Below, piece by piece: positions 46,353 through 58,813 of a stretch of 64,000 nucleotides of DNA. The DNA is from Sciurus carolinensis (taxonomy: Eukaryota > Chordata > Mammalia > Rodentia > Sciuridae). A model generated the notes under the pieces. It did not search any database. It was not told the origin of the DNA and saw nothing but the letters and a program-made list of their open reading frames with translations. Each line of letters starts with the position of its first letter. The first letter of the stretch is position 1. A program made the position numbers and the translations under genes. The stretch is taken from positions 42,559,056 through 42,623,055 of the forward strand of contig NC_062219.1 of NCBI RefSeq assembly GCF_902686445.1, in the 5' to 3' direction.

Positions 46353-46540
46353 AATGGGGTAGGCAAATGTTTTCTGTAAAGATCCATATAATAACTATTT
46401 TAGATTCTGCAAACCATTGCCAATACTAAATTTTGCTGTAGCAATGTATGGTCAAATGAATATAGCTATGTTCTAATAAAGCTTTATGTGTGGACATTGT
46501 AATTTGAATTTCATATAATTATGAGAGTGCTCTTTTTACT
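46353..46540 (+). mobile_element. hAT-type DNA transposon fossil, probable
   Basis: 'gcaaatgttttctgtaaagatcc', 'actattttagattctgc', and 'tatgttctaataaagctttatg' follow a common non-autonomous hAT repeat ('tctgtaaagggccag ... tttaggctttg ... ccaataaaactttat'). The second end is not seen. Confidence 0.55.
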
Positions 46541-46559
46541 TAAGAACCATACTAATAAA

Positions 46560-47635
46560 TATTAGCCTAAAAAATGATAGAAGACCTTATCTGATGTAAC
46601 TATTTTAAAAATTGGATACAATGTTCTATTAACACACAAAATGCCCTGTCATTTAAGAAAACAAAACTTAAAAAAAAAAAACTACATGTTAAATAAGAGA
46701 TAAATTTATGAAAAAAGCAGTTTTAAAGTCAAAGTATAGGCAAACATGTCAGAGATGTGAAAATTACAGTTATGGATTTAGTAATAACATGTAAGAGTGA
46801 TGAATTAAAAACGGGTATTAAAGGTCCAAAATATGTCATTTTATATAAGGTTGATAAATACCATCTACCACAAATTTAAAACTCTGAATGTTTATGAACC
46901 AAGAACTTAGTAGCAAAATAAAGAAAACAAAAACTGAAGGGTGTGCAAAGATATCAATAAGATATAAATGGTGGTAAATGACCTTACAGACACCTGTGAG
47001 CATAAGTAGAAGAAAAGCTCATTAAGGATCTCAGGTTCTGGATAAAACACTTGTCAGGAGAGCAGAGCATTCCTCCAGGGTAGCTCAGATTAATTCACAT
47101 GCTGAGAGATAGTGAAGCTGAAATAGGGACCAGGGCATGCTATCCCCCTGACATCACATGGGGCAGGGGAACAGAAGCAAGGTGGGCTTCCCTCTCACAG
47201 ACAGGGCAGGGCCTGGAAAGGAGCAGGCTGTGTTCTCTGCCTCACGACCTCTCCTATAGTAGTCCAGGAGGGTCAGGGAGTCAACGATGGACAAATTTCT
47301 TCTAACTGCAAAAATAATGAGCATGTAAATATACTCCGCAATTCAAAAAAATGACTCATGTAGGTTACATAGAATGTTTACATAAATGTTCACATAGAAC
47401 ATTTCCAGTGAAAAGTGCCCATACAGCCCACACTGTCTCAGAAATTTTTCGAAAAGTTGTCCATAGAAAATGTCCATAGAAAATGTCTCATATGACATTT
47501 TCAAAATGATGTCTTCCACTTTTCACATGCTTCAGGGGCTCTTTTCTATTCTTCTTTTCCTGACTTAAACATGCTTTAAGTGTCTTGGACTCACTTGTGA
47601 TCTAATTAGCACAATTTGCATGGAAAATAGAAAGT
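46560..47635. other. Unassigned AT-rich stretch
   Basis: Nothing is assigned. 47.38-47.49 kb repeats the phrase 'catagaaaatgtc' and 'catagaa' several times as a loose local duplication. A 68-codon frame at 47099-47305 has no motif. Confidence 0.5.
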
Positions 47636-47637
47636 AG

Positions 47638-47750
47638 GAGGGCTAAAGTCAGACTACTTGGGGTCCAAATTCTGTCACCCATATTTTGAAGCTGTCCTGT
47701 GTCTTGGTGTCTATATTTATAGCAAATTTTATTAAATTCTATTCCATGCC
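47638..47750 (+). mobile_element. MIR SINE fragment, probable
   Basis: 'gtcagactacttggggtcc' then 'aattctgtcacccatatt' and 'agctgtcctgtgtcttgg' follow sense MIR order around the tRNA-derived B box. Confidence 0.45.
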
Positions 47751-47814
47751 TGTTTCTGCAGAGAAATACTGTCACTTTCCAGTACCCTGTATGCCAATTT
47801 ATTATCATCATATT

Positions 47815-47940
47815 CAATAAGCTTTGTTATTGCCCATTTCTAATTGCAGGAACCAATAAGAAGTTAAGTAACTCTCATAGGATCACAGCTGGTAAGAGCT
47901 GAGAATCAAATCTTGTCTTAGAGAGTAACATGCCAAGTAC
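47815..47940 (-). mobile_element. MIR SINE fragment (antisense)
   Basis: 'ttattgcccatttctaattgc', 'agttaagtaactctcatagg', 'atcacagctggtaagagctg', 'gaatcaaatcttgtc' is antisense MIR. Confidence 0.7.
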
Positions 47941-47944
47941 AATA

Positions 47945-50205
47945 AGGATGTGAAGTTGAGAAGCAGAGCCCCCGCCACCCAGTAACAGGCATGATCTGCA
48001 CAGGGAGCTACCTGTCGAGTTGGTTTGGATGAAATCAGCTTCCCAAAACCTAAAAATAAAGATCAGGAAGAAAAGGGCTATCCTGGAGACTTAAGGAATC
48101 TTTACAAATGTTTGAGGGTGCGGGTACTTATTTAAAGACTGGAACAGGAATAGGAGAAGTGCCTAGAAGCAGAGCCACCTGTCACTCTTCTCTCTGGAGC
48201 TGTTTGTCTAATTCTTTTCACCTTGGTCTGCCAGCCTGGCTGCTTTCCCAGCCTCTCCTTGCACACTGCCCACCCACACTCGCCCGCACAGGGCCTTCCA
48301 TGTAAAGTATCCATGGGGACTTTGGAGGCCGTGTCCTGATTTCAAATGCCCACAGGAGAAAACTGAGGCAGGAGGAGAAAGGCGCCAGGGAAAGAGAGTG
48401 TGAAAGGAAGGATTAGAGTAGTTGAAATAAATAAATAAGACCAGAAAATAAAATGGAAAGCAAGGAAAGGTCTTTAACAGTGGTGCATACTGTTGGTGAG
48501 GGCATTTCTCATTCAAAATCAAAGGGGAAAAACTATTGGACCTTTTCATTTGCGGTTTACCTCTTTAAAAACAATTTAAATTCTGCTTGAAATTATTGAT
48601 ACAGAAAGATTCTTTTTATAATTCCTCTCCTCCTCTTTCTCTTCCTCCTTTTTATCAGTTCTTGCTTAATAGAGTTGGAAAATTACAGCCAAAGACTACT
48701 CTTTGAAGAATAAATGTTTCCAAGCAAACTTGTAAATGAGGATGTAAAATCTATTCAGCACAGAATTTTATGCTCTATCATTTTTATTGGCTTTACCTTT
48801 CCAATTGCAAGATTAAAAAGAACAAGCTGGACTACTTCTTATTTCTGCAATAACAAATGGGCTGCATCTGTGTCTGTGTGACATTAACCTAAGGGAGACT
48901 TGAGGCCATACAGTACCTTGGAATGTGCTGTTTTATTTGAGTTCTTCTCTGTCTCTGGTACCAGAAATCAAGTTTGCTTATGCTGTTGTCTTGGTATTGC
49001 TTTTTTAATTTTATTTTTGTTTTTCAGACCAAAACTCTGTCAAAAAAAAAAAAAAAAGTCAGAACTTTGTTCATGAGACACATCATTTTTTTTTAAACCT
49101 AATACTTCAGTGGCTTAAGATAATCAGTGTTCCATAAGCGCAAATGAAGTGGTATGATGAAAATAGGCCTTGGGTCATGTTGTAAGAAACTGAATTAAAA
49201 AAAAAAAAAAAAAAAACCATGAAACTGAACTCAAGCCCTCAATAGCTATGATTTAATTTCCTGTAGAGTAAATCCATTCTCAGGCGCTTGTGGATAAGTT
49301 TGTTATTTAGCACTTCACTGAGTCTCTTTTTGAACTTTACAAAGAAACAGACCCAGGGTCCCAGGGTCCCAGGGCTTTGCCTTGTTCTCAGTGGGAGTGG
49401 ACCAGCTCCTGACACACAGCTCTGACCCTTTAATACATGGTCATTGCCTTTCACCCTTGATCATTGGCTAGGAGTTAACCATGCTCAGTGAACCACTTTT
49501 GTTAACTTTGGTCATACCGTACATTCCTGGTAAAAACTAAAGGATTACTGGAGAGAGAAAATGGAAGAGAAATTGAATTAGCTATGTTTTTGTTGTTATT
49601 GTTTTTTAAAGTATTGTCTATATTTCTATGTGGGGTATATATTTCTTCTGACAAATATCAATTTATTTTGCTTTTGGAATTTCTAGCTTGCTTTCTACTA
49701 TTAATGGTTAGCATTTTTTCGTAGTTTATAAACAGAGCTATTCATGCTAGTCCAAAAATGTTCCTTTAATAATTACAGCTGGAATGTAGTAGTAGTAAAT
49801 CCACCAGAAGAAATCTCCTGGGTGCTCTGATTCAATCTTTCTATCACCTAGACAATGCATTGGAAGAAACCCAGGGAGATGGGACTCTCTTTCAGATTGC
49901 TCTATTTAATTAACAACAAGGCTGAGACTTGAAGTCCTGGGACTTGTGGCAAGTATTCTTCTCATGAGAAATTGTTGCCTCTGTATGGAATAGATGATTG
50001 GTTCTTTTCTCTCTGGAACTTACCTGATGCCTTATATAAAAGCCAACTTTTATAAGAAAGGATCACACTGATGAAGACATGAAGAAGTTTTCATAGTCAT
50101 TGCCTTTTTCATCTTGTATATTCTGAACTGCTTAAAACTGATTTGCAGAGTTCTGGAAAACTTTTCGCAAGTTGTCTGGAGCTGTAGGGCAGAGGAATAT
50201 CACAC
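47945..50205. other. Unassigned stretch with A runs
   Basis: A runs at about 49039-49056 and 49197-49217 have no recognised element before them. The 113-codon minus frame at 48208-48549 is open by chance as far as I can judge: no motif and poor context. Confidence 0.5.
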
Positions 50206-50212
50206 CAGCTAC

Positions 50213-50587
50213 TGTAGTTTAGATCTAGAATAGCCTCCAAATCTCATGTATAAAAGTGCTTGGTCCCTAGCTTGGCACTGTTGAGTATGGTGGAAACTTA
50301 AGGAGATGGGGCTTAGTAGGACATCTTCTAGTAACTGGGAGTTGCCCTTGAAGGGAATGGTGGACTCCCAACACCTCTTTTTCCTATCTTTCCATCCTAG
50401 CCATGAGGTGAATGTTTTTGCCTCATGCTTCTGCCATCATGTGCTGCCTCACGACAGGCCCAAAGCAACAAGGTCAACCAATCATGAACTGAAACTTCAG
50501 AACTGTGAGCCAAAAAACCTTTCCTACTTTTAAGCTGATTTATTTCAGATATTTATTATTGCAATAGGAAACTAATTAAAATATACT
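50213..50587 (+). mobile_element. MaLR-type LTR
   Basis: It begins TGTAGTTTAGATCTAG, contains 'gtccctagcttggcactg', 'gttgcccttgaagggaatgg', 'agccatgaggtgaatg', 'ctgtgagccaaaaaacc', and ends near 'gaaactaattaaaata'. The wording parallels 44104-44472, so they are the same or sister subfamilies. The right limit is approximate. Confidence 0.78.
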
Positions 50588-50589
50588 AA

Positions 50590-51350
50590 ATGTGCTTTAC
50601 TAAGTCCAAAACTTTTTTTTAAATTTTCTCTCTCATGAAGGAGCCTCTCACATCATAAATAATACTCTATTCAAAAAAAGTTGCTGCAGAATAATAGTAG
50701 TAAGTATGTCACTATGAGATTTTGCTCTGTATATAATTTTCCGTATTACATTTTTATATAGGATGGCAGAGTCTAAAATGTTTACTTTATATATTTTCTT
50801 CAGATTCAGTAAAAAGAAAAAAAAGCATTTAAAGAGCTATATCTTCCAATAGTAGGCTACTTAAATATTCTACTAACAGTTACAATAATTTTAGTAAACC
50901 TTAAAGTTTGCAAAATATGGATAGTTTTTCTGACTTTTTCAAAGTATACAGAAAACTTTCAGTCTCAAATTTTACTTTTTATATTTGATTGTGCTCAAAA
51001 AAATCTTATAAGTTTACATGTACTATGATTTTTTTTCAGTACTGATATAACCACTGTTTCTCAGACTTTCTGTAAACCCTGTAAGAAATTTGTTCTCATT
51101 CTACATACACCCCATGCTTCTCATGCCTCAGAGGTATGTACATATTTATGTAACAAAGTTTATCTTTAACCTTCTTTAAGAATGCAGCAATTGAGATAAG
51201 ATGCTCTTGACAAATCACTTGCCTAGCAAATGTACCTTCCTCCACCTGTGGACTAATGCCAACCCCAGCCTCAGGTTTCCAAGACCAATGAACTCTGTAT
51301 TCAAGCAGCTTACACAAATTTCTCACTGTTTTTAAGTAATAAAAATTTCT
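50590..51350. other. Unassigned AT-rich stretch
   Basis: No element or gene is seen. A 76-codon minus frame at 51096-51326 has no motif. Confidence 0.5.
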
Positions 51351-51352
51351 TG

Positions 51353-51478
51353 GGACTGGGGTTGTGGCTCAGTGATCGAGTGCTTGCCTAGCATGTGTGA
51401 GGCACTGGGTTCAATTCTCAGCACCACATAAAAACAACTGAATAAAATAAAGGTCTATCAACATCTAATAAAAACTTT
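51353..51478 (+). mobile_element. ID-type SINE
   Basis: 'gggactggggttgtggctc', 'agtgatcgagtgcttgcc', 'tagcatgtgtgaggcactgg', 'gttcaattctcagcacc' then an A-rich tail. A-rich flanks ending 'tttcttg' and 'tttctcttg' may be a worn target duplication. Confidence 0.95.
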
Positions 51479-51484
51479 AAAAAA

Positions 51485-53005
51485 TTTTCTCTTGTCTCAA
51501 CCTCCTTGAATAAACTCATAATTTACCACAGCATGTGTATACCCATTAAAATGTTCTGCTATTCCCAAATATTAATATTATTAAACTTGGGAGAATATTT
51601 CTTGATATGGTACTTAGGTTGACAGTACAAAATTTCACTTAAGAATATTTATAGTGCTCTATTACACTATAAGGTGACCACAGTTAATAATATATATTTC
51701 AAAATTGCAAAAATAGAGTTTGAACATTCTCATATCACAAGAAAATGGTAAGTTGATAAAGTGGTGGGTATGTTAATTAGCTTGATTGTATCTTTCTATA
51801 ATGTATATAGAGATGACAGCATCACACTGTACCCCATGAAAATACACAATTGTCATTTGTCAATTAAAAAACTTAAAGAACAAAGAAAATAAAAGATTAA
51901 AAAGGATTAATCTTTGCTATTTTCCAAAAGTACTGGGCTCTGTTAAAGTTCAACATTGTCCTTAACAGTAGTTCAGTAAACCAAAGTCTACAATATAATT
52001 ATACTAATCATCTACTTCAATTTTTAAATTTTCCTTTATAATTTTCATGGAAAGCTAATTTTTACAACAGTGTTTCAACCAAGGACCACACCACCCTTAG
52101 GACCAAAAGGGGTTGCAAAAGCATTTATTAAAAAAAAAAAGATATATATATATATATATATATATAGATAGATAGATAGATAGATACATACATACATACA
52201 TATCTCTAAGTCTAGTATAATGGTTCTCAAAAGTTTTGGTCTCAGAACTCTTTTATATTCAAAACTTATTGAGGACACTCGGAGCTTTTATGTACATTAT
52301 TTATTTTGGTTAATATTTGTTACTTTGGAAATTAGAACAATTTAAAAATATCTGTTCATTAATACATTAAAATAGCAATAAATTCATTACATAGATGATT
52401 TCAAAGTTAATATACTATTTGTAGTAATATAAATAAAAATTTTGTGAAAAACACTTTCCAGAGGAAAAAACTAGTGAGAAAATTACCATTTACCTTTTTT
52501 TAATTATTATTATGAAATAGCTTGTAATATATGGCTTCATATAAGATAATGGATTCTCATGTTGGTTTCTGCATTCTATTTTATATGTTGTTTAGGTTAA
52601 ATGAAGAAAACCCAGGTTCACACAGATATGTATTTGGAAAAAATAAAAGTTGCCTTTTTGAATAATTATCAATATTCTTCGTATTACACCCAAACTCAAC
52701 AAGCTATAGTCTCTTGATTTGTTGCCATTGTAGGATCTGAAACCCTATCAATGAATGTTTCACCCTTTGGAATGTTACAATCTGTTGGTCTATCTTGCAC
52801 TTTGAATGGATCCTTTACCTATGCTTGGTTTTACAGCACTGTCCCTTAAATCATGGAAAAATATTGAGCCATTTGGTAACACATATCTTATAAATGCTGA
52901 CATATTTCATTATATGATATAAAAAAAACATAACGCTCATTACTATCACCACTGATCGCAGGAGAAACATCTTTTTATGAGGAAGTTCTTAGCATTAGGA
53001 GATTT
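51485..53005. other. Unassigned AT-rich stretch
   Basis: No gene or confident repeat is seen except the compound microsatellite at 52.14-52.20 kb. Confidence 0.5.
52141..52204. repeat. Compound microsatellite (TA)n(GATA)n(CATA)n
   Basis: An A run (52131-52140) is followed by a TA tract, then about five TAGA units, then about four CATA units. Seen directly; likely polymorphic. Confidence 0.97.
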
Positions 53006-53021
53006 TATCAAATTTCATTAT

Positions 53022-54077
53022 TTTTTTAAATTTATTTTTTTTGTGAACAAAAGGGATACATATTGTTTCTCTGTTTGTACATGAAGTAGAGTCATACCAT
53101 TTGTGTAATCATACATTTACCTAGGGTAATAGTTTTTGATTCGTTCTGTTTTTTTTTTTCTTTCCCCTCACCCCTCTATACAGTCCCTTCTTCCTCCATT
53201 CTTGCCCTCCCTCCCATCCCCGACTATGTGTCATCATCCACTTATCAGTGAGATCATTTGTCTTTTGGTTTTTTGAGATTGGCTTATCTCACTTAGCATG
53301 ATATTCTCCAATTTCATCCATTTGCCTGCAAATGTCATAATTTTATTATTTTTTTAATGACTGAGTAATATTCCATTGTATATATATACCACAGTTTCTT
53401 TATCCATTCTTCAATTGAAGGGCATCTAGGTTGTGAATTGAGCAGCTATGAACATTGTTGTGGCTGTATCTCTGTAGTATGCTGATTTTAAGTCCTTTGA
53501 GTATAGGCCAAGGAGTGGGATAGCTGGGTCAAATGGTGGTTCCATTCCAAGTTTTCTAAGGAATCTCCACACTGCTTTCCAGAGTGGCTGCACTAATTTG
53601 CAACCCCACCAGCAATGTATGAGTGTACCTTTTTCCCCACATCCTCGCCAACACCTATTGTTGCTAGTATTCTTGATAATCGCCATTCTAATTGGGGTGA
53701 GATAGAATCTTAGGGTGGTTTTGATTTGCATTTCTCTTATTACTAAAGATGTCAGCTTAGGATCAGACTTCCTTAACAGGACTCCCATAGCACAAGAAAT
53801 AAAAGCAAGAATCAATAACCGGGATAGATTCAAACTTAAAAGCTTTCTCTAGCAAAGGAAACTATTAGCAATGCGAAGAGAGAACCTACAGAGTGGGAGA
53901 AAATCTTTGCCACTCACACTTCAGATAGAGCACTAATTTCCAGAATATATAAAGAACTCAAAAAACTCTACACCAAGAATACAAATAACCCAATCAACAA
54001 ATGGGCTAAGGAAATGAACAGACACTTCACAGAAGAAGATCTACAAGCAATCAACAGATACATGAAAAAATGTTCAA
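53022..54077 (-). mobile_element. L1 LINE with 5' inversion (twin priming)
   Basis: 53022-53748 is the L1 3' end on the minus strand: T run (tail), C/T-rich 3'UTR complement (about 53150-53225), then the complement of the ORF2 C-terminus. 53749-54077 is the adjoining upstream part of ORF2, but on the plus strand ('atgtcagcttagg' to 'aaaaaatgttcaac'). In L1 coordinates the two pieces abut with essentially no loss. 'atgt' at 53749-53752 is shared by both and is probable junction microhomology. TCAAATTT at 53008-53015 and 54080-54087 may be the target duplication. A chimeric 135-codon minus frame crosses the junction and is not a gene. Confidence 0.93.
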
Positions 54078-54079
54078 CT

Positions 54080-54470
54080 TCAAATTTTTACTTTTATTTG
54101 AAAGCCTGAATTTGAACATGGCAGTAAATATGGTTAGTTGTTTTCCTTCAATTAAAGTCTCACTTGCTTTGTTTATGAAAAAAATTATCCTGAACAACCA
54201 CACACTGGTCCAACAGCTTCTTCTCCAGACAGGCGTTGTTCTCAATAAACAGCAGAGGTGCTGTATACCTACTCTTATTTATTCATACAGGATATTAAAG
54301 GCATGTACTCAAGGGGTAAGATGTTTTAAAATCAAAATTTTTATTGTTTCATCAATAATATTCTTAAAGGAAATTGGCTTCCCCTGCCCCTACTGTGAGC
54401 ATGTGGCAATGAAAAATACAATGACAACCACTGGGAGCTATTTGGAGCCACAGCTTTGATTTATACTAGA
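54080..54470. other. Unassigned stretch
   Basis: The 129-codon frame at 54070-54459 begins inside the L1 and runs into flanking AT-rich DNA. No motif; rejected as a gene. Confidence 0.5.

Positions 54471-54473
<3 letters not shown>

Positions 54474-54517
<44 letters not shown>
54474..54517. repeat. (TG)n microsatellite
   Basis: About 22 perfect TG units are seen directly. Confidence 0.98.
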
Positions 54518-54519
<2 letters not shown>

Positions 54520-54521
<2 letters not shown>

Positions 54522-55200
54522 TCAACACAGAAAAAGGCAAATAACATCTTAGTATTTTTAGGAGAATAGTTTTGACCTTGAAAGGGTGTTGAGAACTCCA
54601 GGAGCCACCAGACCGCATAATGAGAACTGCTAATCTAGTGTGATGACTATGCAAATCAAGAGCCAAAAAAATGGCATTCCTTGGACCAAGCATAGCCTGT
54701 GGATCTGTTCTGCTTGGCCTCCTCACAATATTTTTATGCTTTTAGACAGGGAATGCATTCCTCAGTTTACTACAGTTCCCACTACTTTCCTTCCCCCTTT
54801 GACTCAGTTCCTGCTTTACTTGTTGATGCTAATTGGCCTTGATAGACATTTGAGTCTGTGACCACTGCCAACTCAATGAGAAAGTAAAATCTGAGGCATA
54901 AATCTTGGAAAGTTTTTATTTGTAGACAGTATGATTATTCATCTTGAAAAATCTAAGAGATTCATCTGGCAAACTATTAAACGTTATGAGTTACATTAAA
55001 TGCTCTGGTTATGACAAAAATGAAAAAATGAAGAAATCAATATTTTATATAACCCAAATATAAGAAAGTATAAATACCTAAAATCAAATCTAATAAGTAA
55101 TATTTAAGAACAATATGAAAAAAATTATACAATTTTAATGAAGACAGTATAATTGCTTAGTAATAGTAATTGCAATAACAAAAAGTATAATTTACCAACA
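54520..55200. other. Unassigned stretch
   Basis: Nothing is recognised. An 86-codon minus frame takes its His-Thr run from the neighbouring microsatellite. Confidence 0.5.
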
Positions 55201-55204
55201 CTTC

Positions 55205-55355
55205 ATAAATATCAGGTAGAGTCTTACAATTTTTTTCTCACCTCATCCTCACAGTACCTCCTTGATATCAGTACTATTAGAATCCCCATTCTATAGATGA
55301 GGAAATTAAAGTACAGGGAAATGGAATGATCTGCTCAAAATCACATTGAGATTTT
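55205..55355 (-). mobile_element. MIR SINE (antisense)
   Basis: 'cacctcatcctcacagtacc', 'agtactattagaatcccc', 'attctatagatgaggaaatt', 'tgctcaaaatcacattgag' is the antisense MIR core. Confidence 0.85.
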
Positions 55356-55359
55356 CCTA

Positions 55360-55960
55360 GATGGAAAGACTGAATCCCATAAATCAGTTCTCCCCAAATT
55401 AATCTATAGCTCATGAAATCCCAATTAAAATTCTACTTTAAGATTTTAAATAAAACTTGATAAGTTACTTCAATTTGCAAGCAGAGAGAAAACTTTAATA
55501 GCAAAAACAATTTTTAAAAGAATGAAAAAGGACTTGCCTTATAAGATTCAAAAAGATTATATGAAATTAAAGTAATTAAGATTTTATGTTTGATGCAAAT
55601 AAAAACAAAGAAATGAAGAATGAATATAGCACAGAAGCTAGCCTATAAATAGAAGTACTTAATGTTTAATAGATGTCTGCACTTCAAATCAGGTCTATGT
55701 AAAGAATAGTTGTAACAGTGGTTTATTCATTTATAAATCTACATAAGATGTTTCATATCATATGATAGACAAGGTACTCCAAACAAACAAAAACACTGAA
55801 CATAAAAATTAAGACATAATATAAATAAATAAACAAAATATAGTAGAATATTTTTATGATATATTAAAAACCTTCTGAAGCTACATTTTTAAAAGTCTAG
55901 AAAACATAAGGAGTAAACTAACAAATGTGATCCTGTGCTTAAAAAACATGTTTTTAAAAA
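55360..55960. other. Very AT-rich unassigned stretch
   Basis: No gene or element is recognised. Confidence 0.45.
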
Positions 55961-55967
55961 CCCTTCT

Positions 55968-56077
55968 AGGCTTAGGATGTAACTCAATGGTACAGTGCTT
56001 GCCTAGCATGTGCAAGACCCCAAGTTTAATCCCCGTACCTGCCCTGGCAAGCACCACAAAAAACAAAAACAAAAACT
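55968..56077 (+). mobile_element. ID-type SINE
   Basis: 'gcttaggatgtaactcaatgg', 'tacagtgcttgcctagcatg', 'tgcaagaccccaagtttaatcc' and an ACAAAAAC-type tail. It carries extra bases ('gccctggcaagc') between the core and tail compared with the other copies. Confidence 0.9.
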
Positions 56078-56249
56078 TCTTTGAGATAAAACAATGTTAA
56101 AATTCAAGTGACAATTGGAAGAAAATGCATATGACTTATTTAACAAAATAATAATAGCAGACTGTATAAGAAGTTCTTTAAGGAAATGTTAACAGCAACT
56201 CAAATTTCAAAAAATGGGAAAAAATAATTCTTTAAAATTCTAAAAGAAA

Positions 56250-56710
56250 TGTTAGTGCCTGTGTTGCTCAGTTGTCCATCACAGTGACAAAATACCTGAG
56301 AAAATCAGCTTCAAGGAAAAACGATTTATTTTAGTTTTAAAATGATTTATTTAGTTCATGGTTTCAATGGCTTCAGTCCATGGTCTGCAGGTCCCATTGT
56401 TTGGGGGCCTCAGATGAAGCAGAACATCATGGCCAAAGGGCATAGCAAAGCAAAGCTGCTCACTTTGTGGAGGACAGGAGGCAGAGATGGAGAGAGGAAG
56501 GGAGCAGCGGTGACTTTCCAGGGTGTGCTCCCAGTAATCTACTTCCTGCAAGCAGGCTCCTCCTCCTACAGTTGTCATCACCTCCCATTTAATTATGAGC
56601 ATATCAATGAATTACTTCATTGATGAGATTGGAACCTTCATGATGTAATCACTTCCACAAAGTCACTAAGCCCCACCTGCCTTTGGAGGACATTACAGAT
56701 CCAAACTACA
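56250..56710 (-). mobile_element. MaLR-type LTR (minus strand)
   Basis: On the minus strand the 461-bp unit begins TGTAGTTTGGATCTGTAATG, has GGCAGGTGGGGCTTAGTG, GGCCATGATGTTCTGC, GGTCCATGGACTGAAGCC-like wording and CCATGAACTAAATAAATC, and ends GGCACTAACA. TG...CA ends are intact. The flanks show no clear 5-bp duplication. The 93- and 83-codon frames inside are by-products. Confidence 0.75.
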
Positions 56711-56711
56711 A

Positions 56712-57465
56712 TAATACCAATAGACATTGGAAATTATATTCATTCTTACAAATCATTATGAAAATAAAATGCATAATGTTTTCTACAGAATAACACAAAT
56801 TCAAAGGTTGATGATATCAAGTATTATGTGGAATTCACTGAAAAGTACATTTTCACACTATCAAATATAGTCTAAATGGCTATAACCTCTTCAGAAGAAA
56901 AAAATGACAATTTATACCTTTATTTTCAATATACATCTCTATTATTGGAATTCCATTACTGGTGGTCTATTTTTAAAATATTCTAGCATATGTGCTCAAA
57001 GATGTAGACACAAAGATGATTGATGCTTCATTAATTATGCTAGCAAAATCAAAAGGTCATCAATGAATGATTGGTTATTTAAATTATAGTAAATTCAAAT
57101 GATGGAATGCTCTATAGTTAGTACCAATAAACACTAGTTTCTGACATGAAAATATTCAAAAACATACTGTTAAGTGAAAAAAGAATATTGTAGCTTCAGT
57201 AGGTTTGGTGAATGCTAGTTAGGGAAAAAGGAAAATGTACATATAGAAATTTGCAGGTAACTGATTAGAAAGATGATAAAAAGAAAATCAAAGTGTTTGC
57301 AGTGGCTAGGGATGGAGAAAGGGGAATCAATGATGGCTCCATTTTGCTCACTAAAGTTCTGCATCATTTGAATTTTTTTCCCAGTGAGAATGTATTGAGA
57401 TTTGTGCAACAGATACATATATGTATTGTATTTGAAACATTTTCATATGTATCTGAAAATGACTT
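56712..57465. other. Unassigned AT-rich stretch
   Basis: No gene or confident repeat is seen. Confidence 0.45.
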
Positions 57466-57469
57466 TTTT

Positions 57470-57860
57470 CACATTTTCATTGAGTATCTATCTTGTGGCA
57501 AGTACAGTGTGAGGCATTGATCTAAAAATAGAGTCTTCACCTTCAGGTGCCTCCCAGTCTTCTGGGGAAGAAGAGGAATTAGCACATGGAACTGTGACTC
57601 ACCATGGGAAGGTTTTTGGTGAAGGGGCATGCAGAGCTATGCTAACACAAAAGGATGGAAGGCCTGGTGAGGGAAGGACAGATCTCTCTGTGAAGGTAAG
57701 GGAATTCACATCAGAGAAACTAACAGTGATCTGGCTCTTGAAATGAGAAATTTTCTAAGGAGCAACGATAAGGTGGGCATTTTATCATTTCCTGACAGAA
57801 AGCAAAGTGGACCAAGGGGAATAGGCAGTAAGAATAGATGGGGTTGGGGTAGGATGAAGT
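57470..57860 (-). mobile_element. L2 LINE fossil (antisense)
   Basis: 'cattgagtatctatcttgtgg', 'gtacagtgtgaggcattg', then 'ctcttgaaatgagaaattttc', 'gacagaaagcaaagtgg' follow antisense L2 order from the 3' end inward. Confidence 0.6.
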
Positions 57861-57864
57861 GATC

Positions 57865-58720
57865 ATTTTCTGCTCTGAATTATTCCTGTAGTAGTCTGGG
57901 TACTTATTAATAGGTCTGTTAAATATCAGGCAAAATAAGAATAACTATTGAGAATTTCTATAATACCTTCAATGTCTTCTTTGACAACTTGTTTTGGGAA
58001 GTTTCCTGCGGCTTTTCTCGAGATTGTTTCAGTAGCCACCTTTCCACCTTATAAAACAATCTTGACTTCCACAATTACAGTTGTTCTGTTGCCTCTCTAC
58101 CCACATATTTGTTCCCTCACTAGTTTTTCTTTTAAAGTAGCCTACTTGGTTTTGTATTGCATCTTGGGAAAACTCAAAGGCCTAGGAACTTGTATACAAA
58201 TGTTGAACTTCTTTTCCAAATATATGACTATTTTCTGACTGACTATTTTCTTAAATAACATTAGAAGTCGTATACATTTCTTTTTAGGATCTAGTGAAGT
58301 ATAAATTTTTTCAACCAATGAAGCATTAATACAAGCTCCTATCAGGAGTTGCACAGAGGAGACATCTTGTGCTGTGTGGAAGGATGCGTACCTCTTACAT
58401 TCCTTGCGTTCCTGTTCATTCCTTTACCAACAGTATTTATCTGTTTTATCTTGCCAACACATTCTGGGCTTGGGTTTACTCATTGTGCATTTTCTAAGCC
58501 ACTGGCGTATGTGAAAAATGAATCACACAAATGTTCTCTTGAATAATACAGTCTTCTAGCCAGAGAAAAGCAGGCCTCAGAGTTGTTATGTGAAGTTTGT
58601 ATGGTGACTGCCTGCAATCCTGTGCCCTAGACACTGCACTGGTGACACAGCTGGTCAGTCACAAGAACTGCGTAGGCAAACTGTCCCCTCAAACTTAGGG
58701 AAAGGCCATGACTCAGAAAA
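57865..58720. other. Unassigned stretch
   Basis: The 96-codon frame at 57948-58238 is hydrophobic and motif-free. No element is recognised. Confidence 0.45.
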
Positions 58721-58783
58721 AATGTATTTCTCACTGTTTTGGAAGTTGAGAGTTCAAGATCAAGGTATCGGTAGAGTTGGTTC

Positions 58784-58813
58784 TGTTTTGTTTTGTTTTG
58801 TTTTGTTTTGTTT
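58784..58813. repeat. (TTTTG)n microsatellite
   Basis: Six units are seen directly. It lies in a segment (58720-58930) with worn old-repeat wording ('tttctcactgttttggaag'). Confidence 0.95.

Noticed and set aside
48208..48549. 113-codon minus-strand frame
   Set aside because: No motif, and the overlapping frames on both strands are equally open; the local GC content is enough to explain it.
53426..53833. 135-codon minus-strand frame ending in L1 ORF2 sequence
   Set aside because: It starts in antisense of the inverted L1 part and crosses the inversion junction, so it is a chance chimera.
54070..54459. 129-codon frame on the plus strand
   Set aside because: It starts inside the inverted L1 part and runs into AT-rich flank; no family resemblance.
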